Positions 1 to 10,359 of a DNA stretch of 64,000 nt are shown here, in pieces. The notes under the pieces were generated by a model. The model ran no database searches. It saw only the letters and a list, made by a program, of their open reading frames with translations, and was not told the origin of the DNA. How positions within the stretch are numbered: position 1 is the first letter of the stretch; every line of letters starts with the position of its first letter. The DNA lies in contig OZ023192.1 in the NCBI GenBank assembly GCA_963995505.1, positions 2,386,001 to 2,450,000 on the forward strand, given 5' to 3'. Origin of the DNA: Hypericum androsaemum (Eukaryota; Streptophyta; Magnoliopsida; Malpighiales; Hypericaceae). Both the position numbers and the translations under genes were made by a program.

Positions 1-450
1 AATCTGATGGTCCAAACGAAATTTCTTCCGTGAAAACGAATTTTATGTTGTCCTTACTCAATCCAAAACCACACCATTGAAATGTTTGGTGGGCTCCCCA
101 AGGTCAAGGATTATGCCATAAATATTCTTAGAATCTAGGATGGGCACAGAAAATTCAAAGAACTGTCACTAATTTTTACTATAATATTTATATACTTTTT
201 TTAGAATGTAATATATAGCTGATTTCTATATTTTTTTGTTACATGTTCTACATCCATTTAAGAACTTGCTGATTATTTATGTTTCTACCTGGTGGTGGCC
301 ACCGAACCGGTGCTTCAAGAATGGTAACTTAACGGGTTCAAATTCAGTGGGGACATGGACAATCCCCACTGAAAGGGACATGGGCAATATTGAAAATACA
401 TTAATTAAAAAAATATCAGTAAAATAATATAATTTATGAAAATACAAGTA
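1..450. other. Intergenic, no gene seen
   Basis: AT-rich sequence without a supportable gene. The short open frames on both strands show no recognisable domain. The first ~60 bases resemble only loosely the reverse complement of sequence near 1560-1600, which is too weak to call a terminal repeat. Confidence 0.5.
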
Positions 451-850
451 TGAAAATATTGGTTTCAATTTTCTCGGATATTGGTTTTCATCTTCTATGT
501 TATTGGTTTCATTCTACTATGACATTGGTTTCATTCTACTGTGATATTGGTTTCATTCCACCGTGATATTGGTTTCATTCTACTATGATATTGGTTTCCA
601 TCTTCTATGATATTGGTTTCGTTCTACTATGATATTGGTTTCCATCTTCTCGGATATTGGTTTAATTCTTCTATGATATTGGTTTCATTCCACCGTGATA
701 TTGGTTTTCATTCCACGTCTCACGCGACAATTAAAGTAAGTCAAAATAATAATAAAAATCAAAGAATAAATGTGAATAAGATGTATTGGTTTCATTCTTC
801 TCGAATATTGGTATCATCGTTCTAGGACATTGGTATCATTCTACTTTAAT
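451..850. repeat. Minisatellite, ~22-25 bp unit
   Basis: Degenerate tandem array built on the core atattggtttcattctact, with variants ccatcttctatg, ccaccgtg and cttctcgg. More than ten units run from about 451 to 715. A short non-repeat gap (about 720-780) separates three or four further units in which ggtttc becomes ggtatc. The open frame that reads through it is a by-product of the repeat. Confidence 0.85.
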
Positions 851-1967
851 ATTGGTATCATTCGTCTTTTCCGGCCAACATCTTCAACCAAATCCAGATC
901 AAATCAAACAAAAAATGAAAGTTTAAAAACAAACAGAATGCAAGCTTTTAAAATAATAATCGCTGCCGGAAAGTCATCTTCATTCTTCAATTGAAAACCT
1001 AATTGTTGCTAGCGGTCTTCTTCGTCTGCTACAGATATGAGGAGGAGCTCGCCAAACAAAATGCAGGAGGAAGAGGAAGCCCTCGAAGACGAACCCGAAA
1101 ACCCCCAATCCGGGCGAGATGGCGGCGGATTATAAGTAATCCCAGGTTTTCAAATAGAGTTGTTTGTTGCTCGACGACGGTCACGATGGCGGCCTCTTTC
1201 GTGCTCCTCCCGGGACTCCCCATACCAGCCCAGTGCTCCTCCGAGAACGACGAGCCGCTGCCAAGGAGACCTCCAAGTTTGTCACCTCCAAGTTGAAGAC
1301 GAACAACGGGTAAGAAGATGAAGCGGAGCCCGCACGTAGATCTACGACTGGCTGGCCCTGGAGGAGCACGGGGGGGTGGGGCGGCGGATCGGGAGGGCGG
1401 CGGGTCGGGGGGGGGGGGGGGATGGGCGGCGGATCTGGAGGGGGCGGATCGGTAGGGGGGGACGATGATTTTTTTTGGGAGATGATTTTTTTTGGGATTA
1501 TACAGGAAAATGGTGGAACCCTAATGAGTATGTGTGGGTAAAAACTCGAAAATACCCTCAACAAATTCTGACCATCAGATCTATAAAAAAAGAATTTGAT
1601 CAAATCTAAGAGTCCATATTTAGTCCATACCATAGGGATGAGTTTTATGTAGTTCCCCTGAATCTAAATCCAGAACTTAACATGTGGCTAAAGTTCACGG
1701 ATTAGGTTTTCAGGATATCAAGAAATCGTAAAATTTGGTTAGATTTTAATGCCAAAGCTGAAAGGTAAAATTCCTTAATTTTTTTTCCAGAAATTGAACC
1801 GTCAATTCAACCGTAACCAGCCGTTTTGGAAATCAACCTATAAACTTAAAAGAAGATCCCATTTCATATTCCACATTTTTTGAAACTCTTAAACCATCGA
1901 TTTCAAAATTGCGGCGAACTTACTCCTAGCATGGATCAAAAGATAGAAAACAGAAATTTGATTTTAG
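851..1967. other. GC-rich unclassified stretch with a G-run
   Basis: From about 970 to 1470 the sequence is much richer in G+C than its surroundings and has several open frames on both strands. None matches a family I recognise. Arg/Glu-rich reading in two plus frames suggests a decayed or captured coding fragment, but this is a guess. From 1366 to 1462 the plus strand is strongly G-rich, with one run of about 15 G and many GGG/GGGG blocks, so it could form a G-quadruplex and is prone to sequencing error. From 1470 to 1967 I see nothing. Confidence 0.4.
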
Positions 1968-2099
1968 TATTAGGAAAGCATTACTAAAGAGCATTTAGTC
2001 TAGCGGTACAAGAAGTGTACTATTTTTAGGAGGTCCAGAGTTCAAATCCCGACGTGGTATAAAAATTTACCTTTCAAAAAAAAATATTAGAAAAGCATT
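1968..2099 (+). mobile_element. SINE (tRNA-like head, poly-A tail) with TSD
   Basis: A ~102-bp body (1983-2084) begins with a pol III A-box-like stretch (tagtctagcggtac), has a B-box-like stretch (gagttcaaatccc) and ends tttcaaaaaaaaa. It is flanked by tattaggaaagcatt (1968-1982) and tattagaaaagcatt (2085-2099), a 15-bp target-site duplication with one mismatch. A second member with the same tail lies at 19849-19960. A- and B-box plus TSD make a SINE much more likely than a decayed tRNA gene. Confidence 0.8.
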
Positions 2100-2386
2100 G
2101 ACAATGCCGGTGATAAAAAGTTTTTAGTTCGCTCTCCAAAAACTTCACTGGATCATCCACAGAAACCATATGGAAGCTGTTGTGTGCTCGCATCATCCAA
2201 TGATAAATCAATCTGTTTCTGACAAGTAAATGTTTTTTATGTTGATACACGACTACAATCTCAAACCTCCACCTCATCTTTTCGGAAACCCGAAATTATC
2301 AAAGCCAACGAGCTTAAATAAGTTCAGAAGGCTCAAATTCGAACAATTAGAAGAAGAACACACGAAAACAGATGATCCACTTAAAT

Positions 2387-3707
2387 TCAACAAGATGCAA
2401 AATTCTTGATGTAGGCATCAGCCAAGATGTGACCCAATTTGACCTGAGAGTCGGTCGTGAGGTGGAGATGGTCCTCCAAGAGCAGCAGCCCCTTGGCATC
2501 CACACACACCACATTTGGAAGCTCCATTCCCAGCTGGGCCTCTCTCACTTTCTCCATGTACCTCGAATCACCCGATGCAATTGCTACCTGCATCACATTT
2601 TTGCAAATTTGCACACAAGTTTTTACTTTTTATAATTTTTCCTTGATACCACCTGATAACCGGATATCTATTGAATCGATTAATCAAAGCCTGAGCTAGA
2701 TAATTCATTTAGAAACATAATTTTTGTTAAGAGAGCTATACCAACTTCCAAATATCTTGCCCTGAATTACGTAACGTGGTAATGAGTTTCTATATACAAC
2801 ATGATATGAATTGTGTTGCACTTGACTAACTAATTACCAAAAACCACATAGATCTATTCAAATTAAACATATACTTGTTTGGAAGACGAGTCGAATTAAT
2901 CGATCTATTCAAATATCTTACTCTGAAGTACATAGAGCATATGGTATAAATTGTGTTACACTCAACTAACTAATTACTCCCAAAAAAAAAACTAACTAAT
3001 TACCAAAAATTATATGGATAGGAAGTTGTTCGGACTTAACTAACCAACTGACTTCTAGTTCAAGCATATGTTTGTCGGAAGAGCCAAACTAGTCGGGCCG
3101 GTGAGTGTCCGGAAAAATAAACACCAACCTGAATGATGGGCAAGGAAGGCAACCCCAGATCCTCCCTTACATCGCAAACCAACCGCTCCATCTTCCTCCC
3201 ATAAGCCTCGGCGTCCTTCAACGACGACGTATCGCTCTCCCCTTGGTACCAAAGCAACGCCTTGATCTCCCCTCCACCGTCCCTCACGCTCTCCCTCGCC
3301 CTCCTCACCATGCTCTCGTACAGCCTCTCCCCGCGGGCCCACTCCCCTATCGCCGTGCCCCCCACCGCGCATGGCACCAGCCCGATCGATACCATTGGGA
3401 GAGCCGCCCCCACCAGCCGGTTGGCGAACGCCATCCCGGGGCCCACCCCGCAGACCTTCTTGGAGTCGATGTCCGCGTGGAGGGGCTCCCGGGCTGGCTC
3501 CCAATGGAGGGAGGAGGAGAGGCGGAGGATGGAGGATTCGTTGGGCCGGCAGTCCGGCGGGACGACGCCGTCCCAGTGGGTGTGACGGTGGCCGCGGCGG
3601 TCGCGGGTGTGGACGACGCCGCCCCGACCGGCCATGTTGCTCTGCCCCGACAGGATGAAGATCTGCTTCTTGTCGGTGGCGGTTGGCTGCTGACTTTCTT
3701 CTTCCAT
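2387..3707 (-). CDS. SGNH-fold carbohydrate esterase (At4g34215-like)
   Basis: Two-exon gene of the plant 'probable carbohydrate esterase' family (SASA/DUF303, SGNH hydrolase fold), which removes acetyl groups from polysaccharides or similar substrates. Exon 1 is 3707-3129 and exon 2 is 2587-2387, with a 541-bp GT-AG intron and phase 0 junction (IIQ/VAIASGDS). The product is 259 aa; as I recall, the Arabidopsis relative is about 260. Visible motifs are the nucleophile block ILSGQSNMAGRGG (Ser23), GVGPGMAFANRL, LLWYQGESD and the C-terminal HLTTDSQVKLG with the catalytic His. No signal peptide is seen, so the enzyme is probably intracellular. The ATG at 3707 gives the family's usual N-terminus; an upstream frame reaching 3750 is a shadow. 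It lies 0.7 kb downstream of the RLK gene on the same strand. The substrate is inferred from the family only. Confidence 0.9.
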
Positions 3708-4414
3708 TGGGATTTGTTTGGTGTTTTGGGGCTACCGGTCGTTCGTACAATTGGATTGTCGTTTGGTTTGACGTCGGATCCCACCCACTCGTGGAAGGTT
3801 AGCTGTTCAGATTTATTGACTTCTGGTCCATGGTGAGATCCCAAGTGGGCTTATTAAGGGGCCTGAAGCCCAACAATTTGGTCGGGTAATTTTCGAGAAT
3901 AACTATTTCTTTTATCTAAATAATTATTCCTCATTTTTTAAATATATTTTGCAACAGCAAGACCTTTCAATATCATATCAGTTCTGGAAAATGATTTGTC
4001 ACTGTTCGTATATATCATATCTTGGAAATTCATAATTTCCATGGTCCAGTTTTGTATATATTTGTGACATCTCGAAGACATTTTTTTAATAATTATCCTG
4101 ACCATTATTGTCTGATTTCTCCCAAGGTAAAGCCTCATGGCCCTCTCTGCTTCACTATTTAATATTAGTTATTGGAGCTGTTGACTTCCCAACAGGACTC
4201 ACCCAATCCATTAATTTCCCAAGAGAAAACAAATATATCAAATCAATCAATTCTGTAACATAAGTAACAAAAAATCAAAATGCAAATCGGTTAACTTAAA
4301 CAAATTGAATTATGTACAGCCACATAACTCGCTTGTTCTTTAATCAAACTTCAAGTAAAGAAAAATAACAACAATCTTTGGACCAACAATTCCAAACACA
4401 TGGATTTAATTTGA
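3708..4414. other. Intergenic between RLK 3' end and esterase 5' end
   Basis: Presumed RLK 3'UTR/terminator and esterase promoter. It is AT-rich and no further gene is seen. A short GC-richer block (3708-3850) next to the esterase ATG is probably its 5'UTR and core promoter. Confidence 0.5.
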
Positions 4415-7400
4415 CTAATAATAAGAAGGCAGCTTTTCTATCATTTGAAGCGCTTCTTTCATGGTAGGTCTTTTTTGAGGCAAGAAGGAAGCACAGCTAA
4501 ATCCTAACTTAAAACATGCCAAGATGGCATCTTCCTTGGCCTCCATGTCAACTCTGACCGCCACGTCGACGAGCCTCAAAAGCCGGTTCTTGTCCTCGGA
4601 ACTAGCAGTCCACTGACCCAACTCGCGCTCGCTTAGCACTCTTCCTGCGAGAAGTTCCAACAAGATGATACCAAATGAGTATACATCCCACTTCGGGTTC
4701 GATTTTATGTTCTTCAATGACTCGGGCGCCTGGTACGGCAATGAGCTAGCCGAGGAGCTACTCGAGGCTGCGTAAGGGCTCCCAGTGATCGGATGATCAC
4801 CCGCGGCCGGGTTCGACCGCTGGCTACCGAATATCCGGCCGGAGCTACTTGCTTTGCTGCTATTGTTGCCAAAGAGAAGCCGGTCCAGGCCGAAATCGGA
4901 GATCACCGGTTCCATGTCGGATGTTAACAAAATGTTGCTCGGTTTAATGTTGCCATGGACATACTTCTTGTCATGGATGAAAGCTAGCCCCCTGGCCAAT
5001 CCCCTGGCTATCTTGAACCGGACTTCAAGTGGTAGATGAAATGGCGATGAACCTGGTTTTCCTGAAATTTTAGCATTTACCCATAAATATTTAGGTTATA
5101 ATAGCAAGGCAACTAGGGTAAAATATTAAGAGAATACTGTGATAAATATTCAGATATTTAAAATTTTATTTTTTCAATGACAATTCAATAAAAGGGACCC
5201 TTTAATCCACATCATGTCAAGACATTACTCTTCCACAATTTGCTAAAAAAATTTATTAGACTATTTAGCATAAGTCATATTTGTAGAGTAATCATTGTAA
5301 AAAATTTCATTACAAATATCGAAAACTTCTCGTGAAGTGGAATTCAGACCTATTAGCATTTTATTTGCACAAAATTCAAGTAGCTTTAGCTCCTATAGTT
5401 TGTGCGTGATCACATGCAACATTCAATAATGATTCATCTAATTGATAGTTTAGCGAATTGAAAATACGGGTCTATTCAATGATCACAAGATGGTGAGACA
5501 TAAATATTAAACTTATCAGAAAGCCAAAAAGCTAATGAGAAAGGTAACATAATAAGACACCAGTCGATAGGCATCAATAACAGCTTTTTATACAGGAAAA
5601 GGCGGTGTTTGGTAGATAATATGCGGTACTAGATAATCACTAATCAACTACTCAGAATTAAAGCCAAATAAAATTTTTGAATAGTAACAATATTTTTTGA
5701 ATAAATATTTATCAGGCTGCTCCTGAGTACTAGTATATTACTTATGTTTGTATAAAGAAATATGTAGCCGTACTAATAATTAAATAGGCTTAGGTTATGT
5801 ATCTAATGATAACCACAGCCAAAATTCTGGACCCTCTGTTGACTATTAAAAATGGCATGCAGATCTCGATACCTAAACTTTATTCCATAACGAGGTATAT
5901 TGTGTTATAATATATACTCTTAACATTATGTTTCCCGCCTTCTTCTTCTTTTTTTTGGGGGAAAAGATTCATTCATTTCATTATGTTTCCCACCTTCTCA
6001 ATTATGCAGCTTAAGAGAATATTTTTCATAGGGTTCCTACTTGTTTAATTACTAGATTGGCCCCATTCAAAGTTTGCTATTTTTCACCCAAATCTTATGA
6101 ATAAAAAAAACACAATTGTGAGAGTTGTCCTATAACATGACCCAACAATATTTAACTTTGAATATTCAAATTTTTAAAAAGAATTTAAATATCATAATTA
6201 GAAGTAAAAGCTACCACCAACATTAGACATTTAATATGTTCATTAAACATGTTGTACAATATTAGACACACAAGCTTAAATAATTATTGGAGGGATTTAT
6301 GAAAACAATCTGCAAAATTATCAAATATTTTCGCATTCAATGGCTTCCCCGCTGTGCTATTTATTGATGATTAATTATGCAATGAGAATAACACTAGTTT
6401 GGTTCAACTCATAATATATAGCCCGTTTTAGTCGTTGTTCGTGAATATTTCGGCCGAGCAGTATCAAAACAAGGAAGGACTAACAATGGAAGTATGGTGT
6501 TAGCTGGTGACTTACTGTAACAGAAGCTAGAGAGGCTGCCATTGGAGACAAAATCACAGATCACGAGCTTCTCATCATCGCCCCAATAGAATCCACGAAC
6601 CTTAACCAAGTTCTGGTGCTTCAGTTTCGCCAAATTCTTGACCTGGTTCTCGAAATCTTTGATCCTCTCCAACCCTCCATCCCCTATCCTCCTCACTGCA
6701 AAAGCAGTCCCGTCCTCTACAACTGCCTTGTACACCACGCTCCCTCCGGTGCTCGACCCGAGTATGTAGGCTGATGCCTTTAGTAAGGTCTCGAGTTCGA
6801 GCTTTGTCTCTCCGTCCACCATCACTAGCTTCCCCCCTCCCTTCTGCTGCTGCTGGTTTGCTTCCACCTGCAGAATTTCTCACAAGTCGGGTTCCGTTTG
6901 TTTCGCCGAAAAACAATGTCAATTATACTTGATTATGGATTAGTCGTTACCTGGAAATGGAAGTTCTTGGGTTGAACACCACTGGAGACATGCTCGAGCT
7001 GCTCATTCGTTTGGTCATCGCTATCCGAGCTCGTGGCCTCGGATGTTTCTTCGCCTTTCATCGGTAGACAAGACCAAGTAATTGGCTTCCTCTGTTCTGT
7101 CTCAGGATTGGACACTATTGTGTCCGCAACTTTTGGTTGCTTCTGCTCCTTCTTTGGTGGGATTCCTCGGTAAGGACTAGTAACAGTAACAACATCCTCA
7201 ATAGCCCTCTTCTTCCTGAGCTGGTGCACATAGAGAATCACAATGGCAAGGATGGCCAGACCCGCCACATCCGCGACGATGATGGTGACAATGGTGCTTG
7301 GCTTGAGGCCTTTCTTGGATTGGCTTTGTAGGGAATTGGAGGAGGAGGAGGTATTTGGCTGGTCAGGTTCAGAGGAGTCTGATGGCTTGGGAATCACGGC

Positions 7401-8321
7401 AATAGCTGGAGGAATTGATGAGACATTTGGTGGGGTGGAGAGAGTTGAAGGGATTGAACATGGGTTCTTCAATGGCTTCCCACACAGTTCAATGTTGCCT
7501 CTATATGACTCGGTTTTCTGATTCACCAAGGAGACAGAATCCGGGATCGCTCCGGTCAGGTTGTTGAAGGAGAGGTCAATGGTTGCATTGTCAGGAATTT
7601 TGGCTCCAAACAGAGGAGATATAGAACCTGAGAGCTTGTTGTTTGACAAGTTCAAGTACCTTAGATTTTCGCCTCCGAGATCAACCGGTAAGAAGTTGTT
7701 CAACAGATTAGATGAGAGATCCAGGACCTGAACTGAACTGAACCCCTCGGGAACAGGTCCTGAGAATGAATTAGCCCTTAGAGAAACAACTGTAAGATTC
7801 TTCAGAGTGGCTAGATTCTCAGGTACCTTCCCAGCCAAGGCATTATCCGACAGGTTCAAGGACTGCAACCCCTTCATCGAGCCGATAGACTCTGGCAACG
7901 CACCGGAGATTTCGTTACCCGACAGGGAGAGCACTTGGAGCTCAGTGGAGTTGACAAAAATGGAAGCTGGGAGAGTGCCATTGAGGAAATTATTGGATAA
8001 GTCAAGGTGTTTGAGGTGTTCAAGGTAGCCCAAGTCAGGAGGGATAGAGCCAAGTAGCTTGCTGTCTGAAAGAACCAAGCTTGTGACCCTGAACATGTCT
8101 GGAGTCCCTGAAACTCCCATTGGTGAACAAGTAACACCTCTCCATGAACAAGGTGTAGCATCTTCATAGTTCCATGTTTGGAGAACTAATAAAGGGTCAC
8201 TTAGAATGGAGTATTTGAAGGAAAGTAGGAGGACTCCATCTGTGTTTAGGCCTAACAATGTGGTTGGAGCTAGAAGTAGGAGAAGTAACAGAGGAAAGAA
8301 AGAGATATAATTGGTGGCCAT
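4415..8321 (-). CDS. LRR-III receptor-like kinase, atypical kinase (At4g37250-like)
   Basis: Plasma-membrane receptor-like kinase rebuilt from three exons: 8321-6951, 6867-6516 and 5061-4415, all GT-AG and in phase. The product is 789 aa ending YY-stop. In order it has a signal peptide (Leu-rich, residues ~8-24), an LRRNT region with CSWRGVTC, about seven LRRs (~75-265), a Ser/Pro-rich juxtamembrane stretch, one TM helix (TIVTIIVADVAGLAILAIVI, ~345-365) and a cytoplasmic kinase domain. The glycine loop is LGSSTGGSVVYKA. The VAIK lysine is replaced (FAVRRIGDG), HRD reads HGN (YVHGNIKPSNILL) and DFG is kept (ISDFGLDRL). This pattern fits the LRR-III pseudokinase-like subgroup, so signalling is probably by scaffolding rather than phosphotransfer. 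Intron 2 is long (1454 bp) and carries a tiny LINE scar. The ligand is unknown. Confidence 0.93.
5924..5998 (-). mobile_element. 35-bp LINE 3'-end stub in RLK intron 2
   Basis: The 20-mer cattatgtttcccgccttct (5924-5943) recurs with one change at 5979-5998. Between the copies are 35 bp, 5944-5978. Read on the minus strand they are aatgaatgaatcttttccccc followed by a run of A, a typical plant L1 3' terminus. This is an extremely 5'-truncated retrotransposition event. Confidence 0.6.
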
Positions 8322-9856
8322 TGCTCTTTCTTGTTCTTGGTTTCAGGGTTTGCTTAGAGCTGAGGACTGAGGTTGAGGAGCTTACTTATCCATGGTTTGG
8401 TCCATTGAAGAGAGATGGTGACCAACTGGCAGTTGAAGTTGTTTTGGTGAACTAAAAGAGGAGGAAGGTCAGAGAAGGAGCAGGAGTGATGGATTAGTAG
8501 TAGTAGTTATTGCCATTTTCAATATGTTAACAGAAAGTGTGCTTGTGTTGGTGTTAGTTTTTCTCCGGGGGAGAGAAGTGATGTTAACAGAGAGTGTTTC
8601 CTCTTCTATGATTGAGTATGTGGAGTTGGTCTAGTGGAGAAGGAATGGAAGAAGATACTTTTTTTTGTTGATATTACCCATTAACCAAACACTTTAGCGA
8701 GGTCGATTAATTTATGTTCAAGCTAGATACACATCTGAAAAGTGACAAAATTCTTCTAACAAATATTTAACGGGTAACACTGATGTGTTGCCAATGACTC
8801 AAACTCCAGACCTCTTGATTAAATTAGAATAACCCTCTCGGATACAATTATTTTTTGGTACTTGAAGGAGAAAATTAAATATGGGAGGAAATATTTTTTT
8901 CAATCTGTAAAAGGCTATGTGAAATTACTAATTAGCACTTAGTTCTAACTTTTAAGCAGTTTTAAAATGCTCTGTCCTTGTTGTTTTTTAAAGCTAATAC
9001 TCTAAGCATGTCACTTTGTTTGTTAGTCGCAAACATTTTATTCCTTGCCATAAACATATGCAAGGAATAATGTGCAAAGTCTCTTCAATTTATGCTAAGC
9101 ATTAGCCCTAACATGCTTAACGGAGTTTGTAAGAGAGGATGAACTATTCCTCGATTAATAAGATACCAATGAGAATTGATCTAAATTATAAATGTCATAT
9201 CAAGTCATGCAAGAGTGTTCATTAGTTACTAAGTGTGAACAAAATTTTCATCATTAGATTAAAAAAAATTCACTTTTTAACATAAAGGAGTTAATACTTA
9301 CAATCTTTTTGTTAGGGATGCTTACTAGGCACCATGACACTAACCATGTCTCAGATGTCCAAACATTAGACATCAGTGAAAAGAGTTGTTCCTGTGTATT
9401 TTACTCGATAGTATTCGACTCTTTATTCGTCGTTGTTAGTAAAGAATACAGAAGGGACTTAGACCCCAAAAAAAATAGTGATGGTAGTCAACTAATTCAA
9501 GTAATTTAATTTAATTTTTTGACATTTAACATTATGTTTCAAAATAGAGTGGGGAAGAGGAATCTTGGTAGTCTTTGCTACAAGACACCCAAATGAGTTG
9601 GAGGCCATAAGAAATTTCACAGAGCAGGTTTTTCTAAGTCCACACCTTGTTATTTAGAATATATTGACTTTGGTGCCCAATTGTACAGCTTTGGTCTTTT
9701 GCGGTGGCCAATTCCTTCTTATTTGTTTCTGGTTTCCAGTGCTTTATTGCCACTTTGCCAATGGGTAAAAAAGCCATCATTTATGGGTTTCTGCTTTTCG
9801 TCTAATCTCTGTTGAGTTCCCGCCATACCTATTTGTTTTTAACCACCAATAAGATA
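8322..9856. other. RLK 5' region and intergenic DNA
   Basis: Holds the RLK promoter/5'UTR (8322-8650), then AT-rich DNA without a supportable gene. At about 8695-8845 lies a plus-strand copy of a dispersed ~150-bp repeat with the core aaatatttaac (other copies near 13225, 19125, 20028, 51285, 54298, 54470 and 56262). Confidence 0.55.
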
Positions 9857-10359
9857 AAATGTTCTTGTTTAAGAACATTTAAGAAGAACATTTATGTGGT
9901 GATATAGATGAATGTATTAATCACCTTTTCCTTCACTGTGATTTTGCTCGGTCTATTTGGGACTACTTTGTTTGCTGCGTTGGTTTGTGTCGGTGCCCGG
10001 GATCTACTTTAACGTCGCACTTGGTTCAGTGGATGGGTCTCATCTTCGGTGACATGAATAAGAAAGTTTGGTTCGCATTGTTTGGTTCCATTCTTTGGGG
10101 TATTTGGCTTAGGAGAAATCGTTTAATTTTCCAAGGTGCGAGTTGTAGCCGACAAGTTTCTTATTCATACTATCTTGATTCGGATTAACGAATGGCTTCC
10201 CTGGTCTAGTTCTATTACAGATTTAGGCCACTAAGACCTCTTATTATATGGAATCCTTGTGCATGAGGGATTAGGCTTGTTAATCCCTATTGTTTGTAAA
10301 TATTGTCTTTTAATATATTTTAATCTATTTACCCAAAAAAAATAAATGTTCTTGTTTAA
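9857..10359 (+). mobile_element. 5'-truncated L1-type LINE with 16-bp TSD
   Basis: Perfect 16-bp duplication aaatgttcttgtttaa at 9857-9872 and 10344-10359 brackets about 470 bp. The left half translates to the zf-RVT tail of plant LINE ORF2 (ECINHLFLHCDFARSIW, then GIWLRRNRLIFQG). The right end is a 3'UTR closing in an A-rich tail (acccaaaaaaaat). The reading frame is broken and the element is dead. Confidence 0.88.

Noticed and set aside
1003..1633. Open frames of 97-150 aa on both strands in the GC-rich region
   Set aside because: No domain, splice pattern or homology recognised. Pro/Arg-rich translations in several frames are typical of GC-rich non-coding DNA.
1..1660. Transposon bounded by agatctgatggtc-like ends at 1-20 and about 1565-1580
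   Set aside because: Match is short and does not extend; no TSD.
1990..2060. tRNA gene candidate
   Set aside because: A- and B-box-like motifs are present but no cloverleaf can be formed. The poly-A tail and TSD show a SINE.
3105..3844. Plus- and minus-strand frames of 95-243 aa over the esterase exon
   Set aside because: They are shadows of the GC-rich exon 1 in other frames; only the 3707 frame has the family's motifs.
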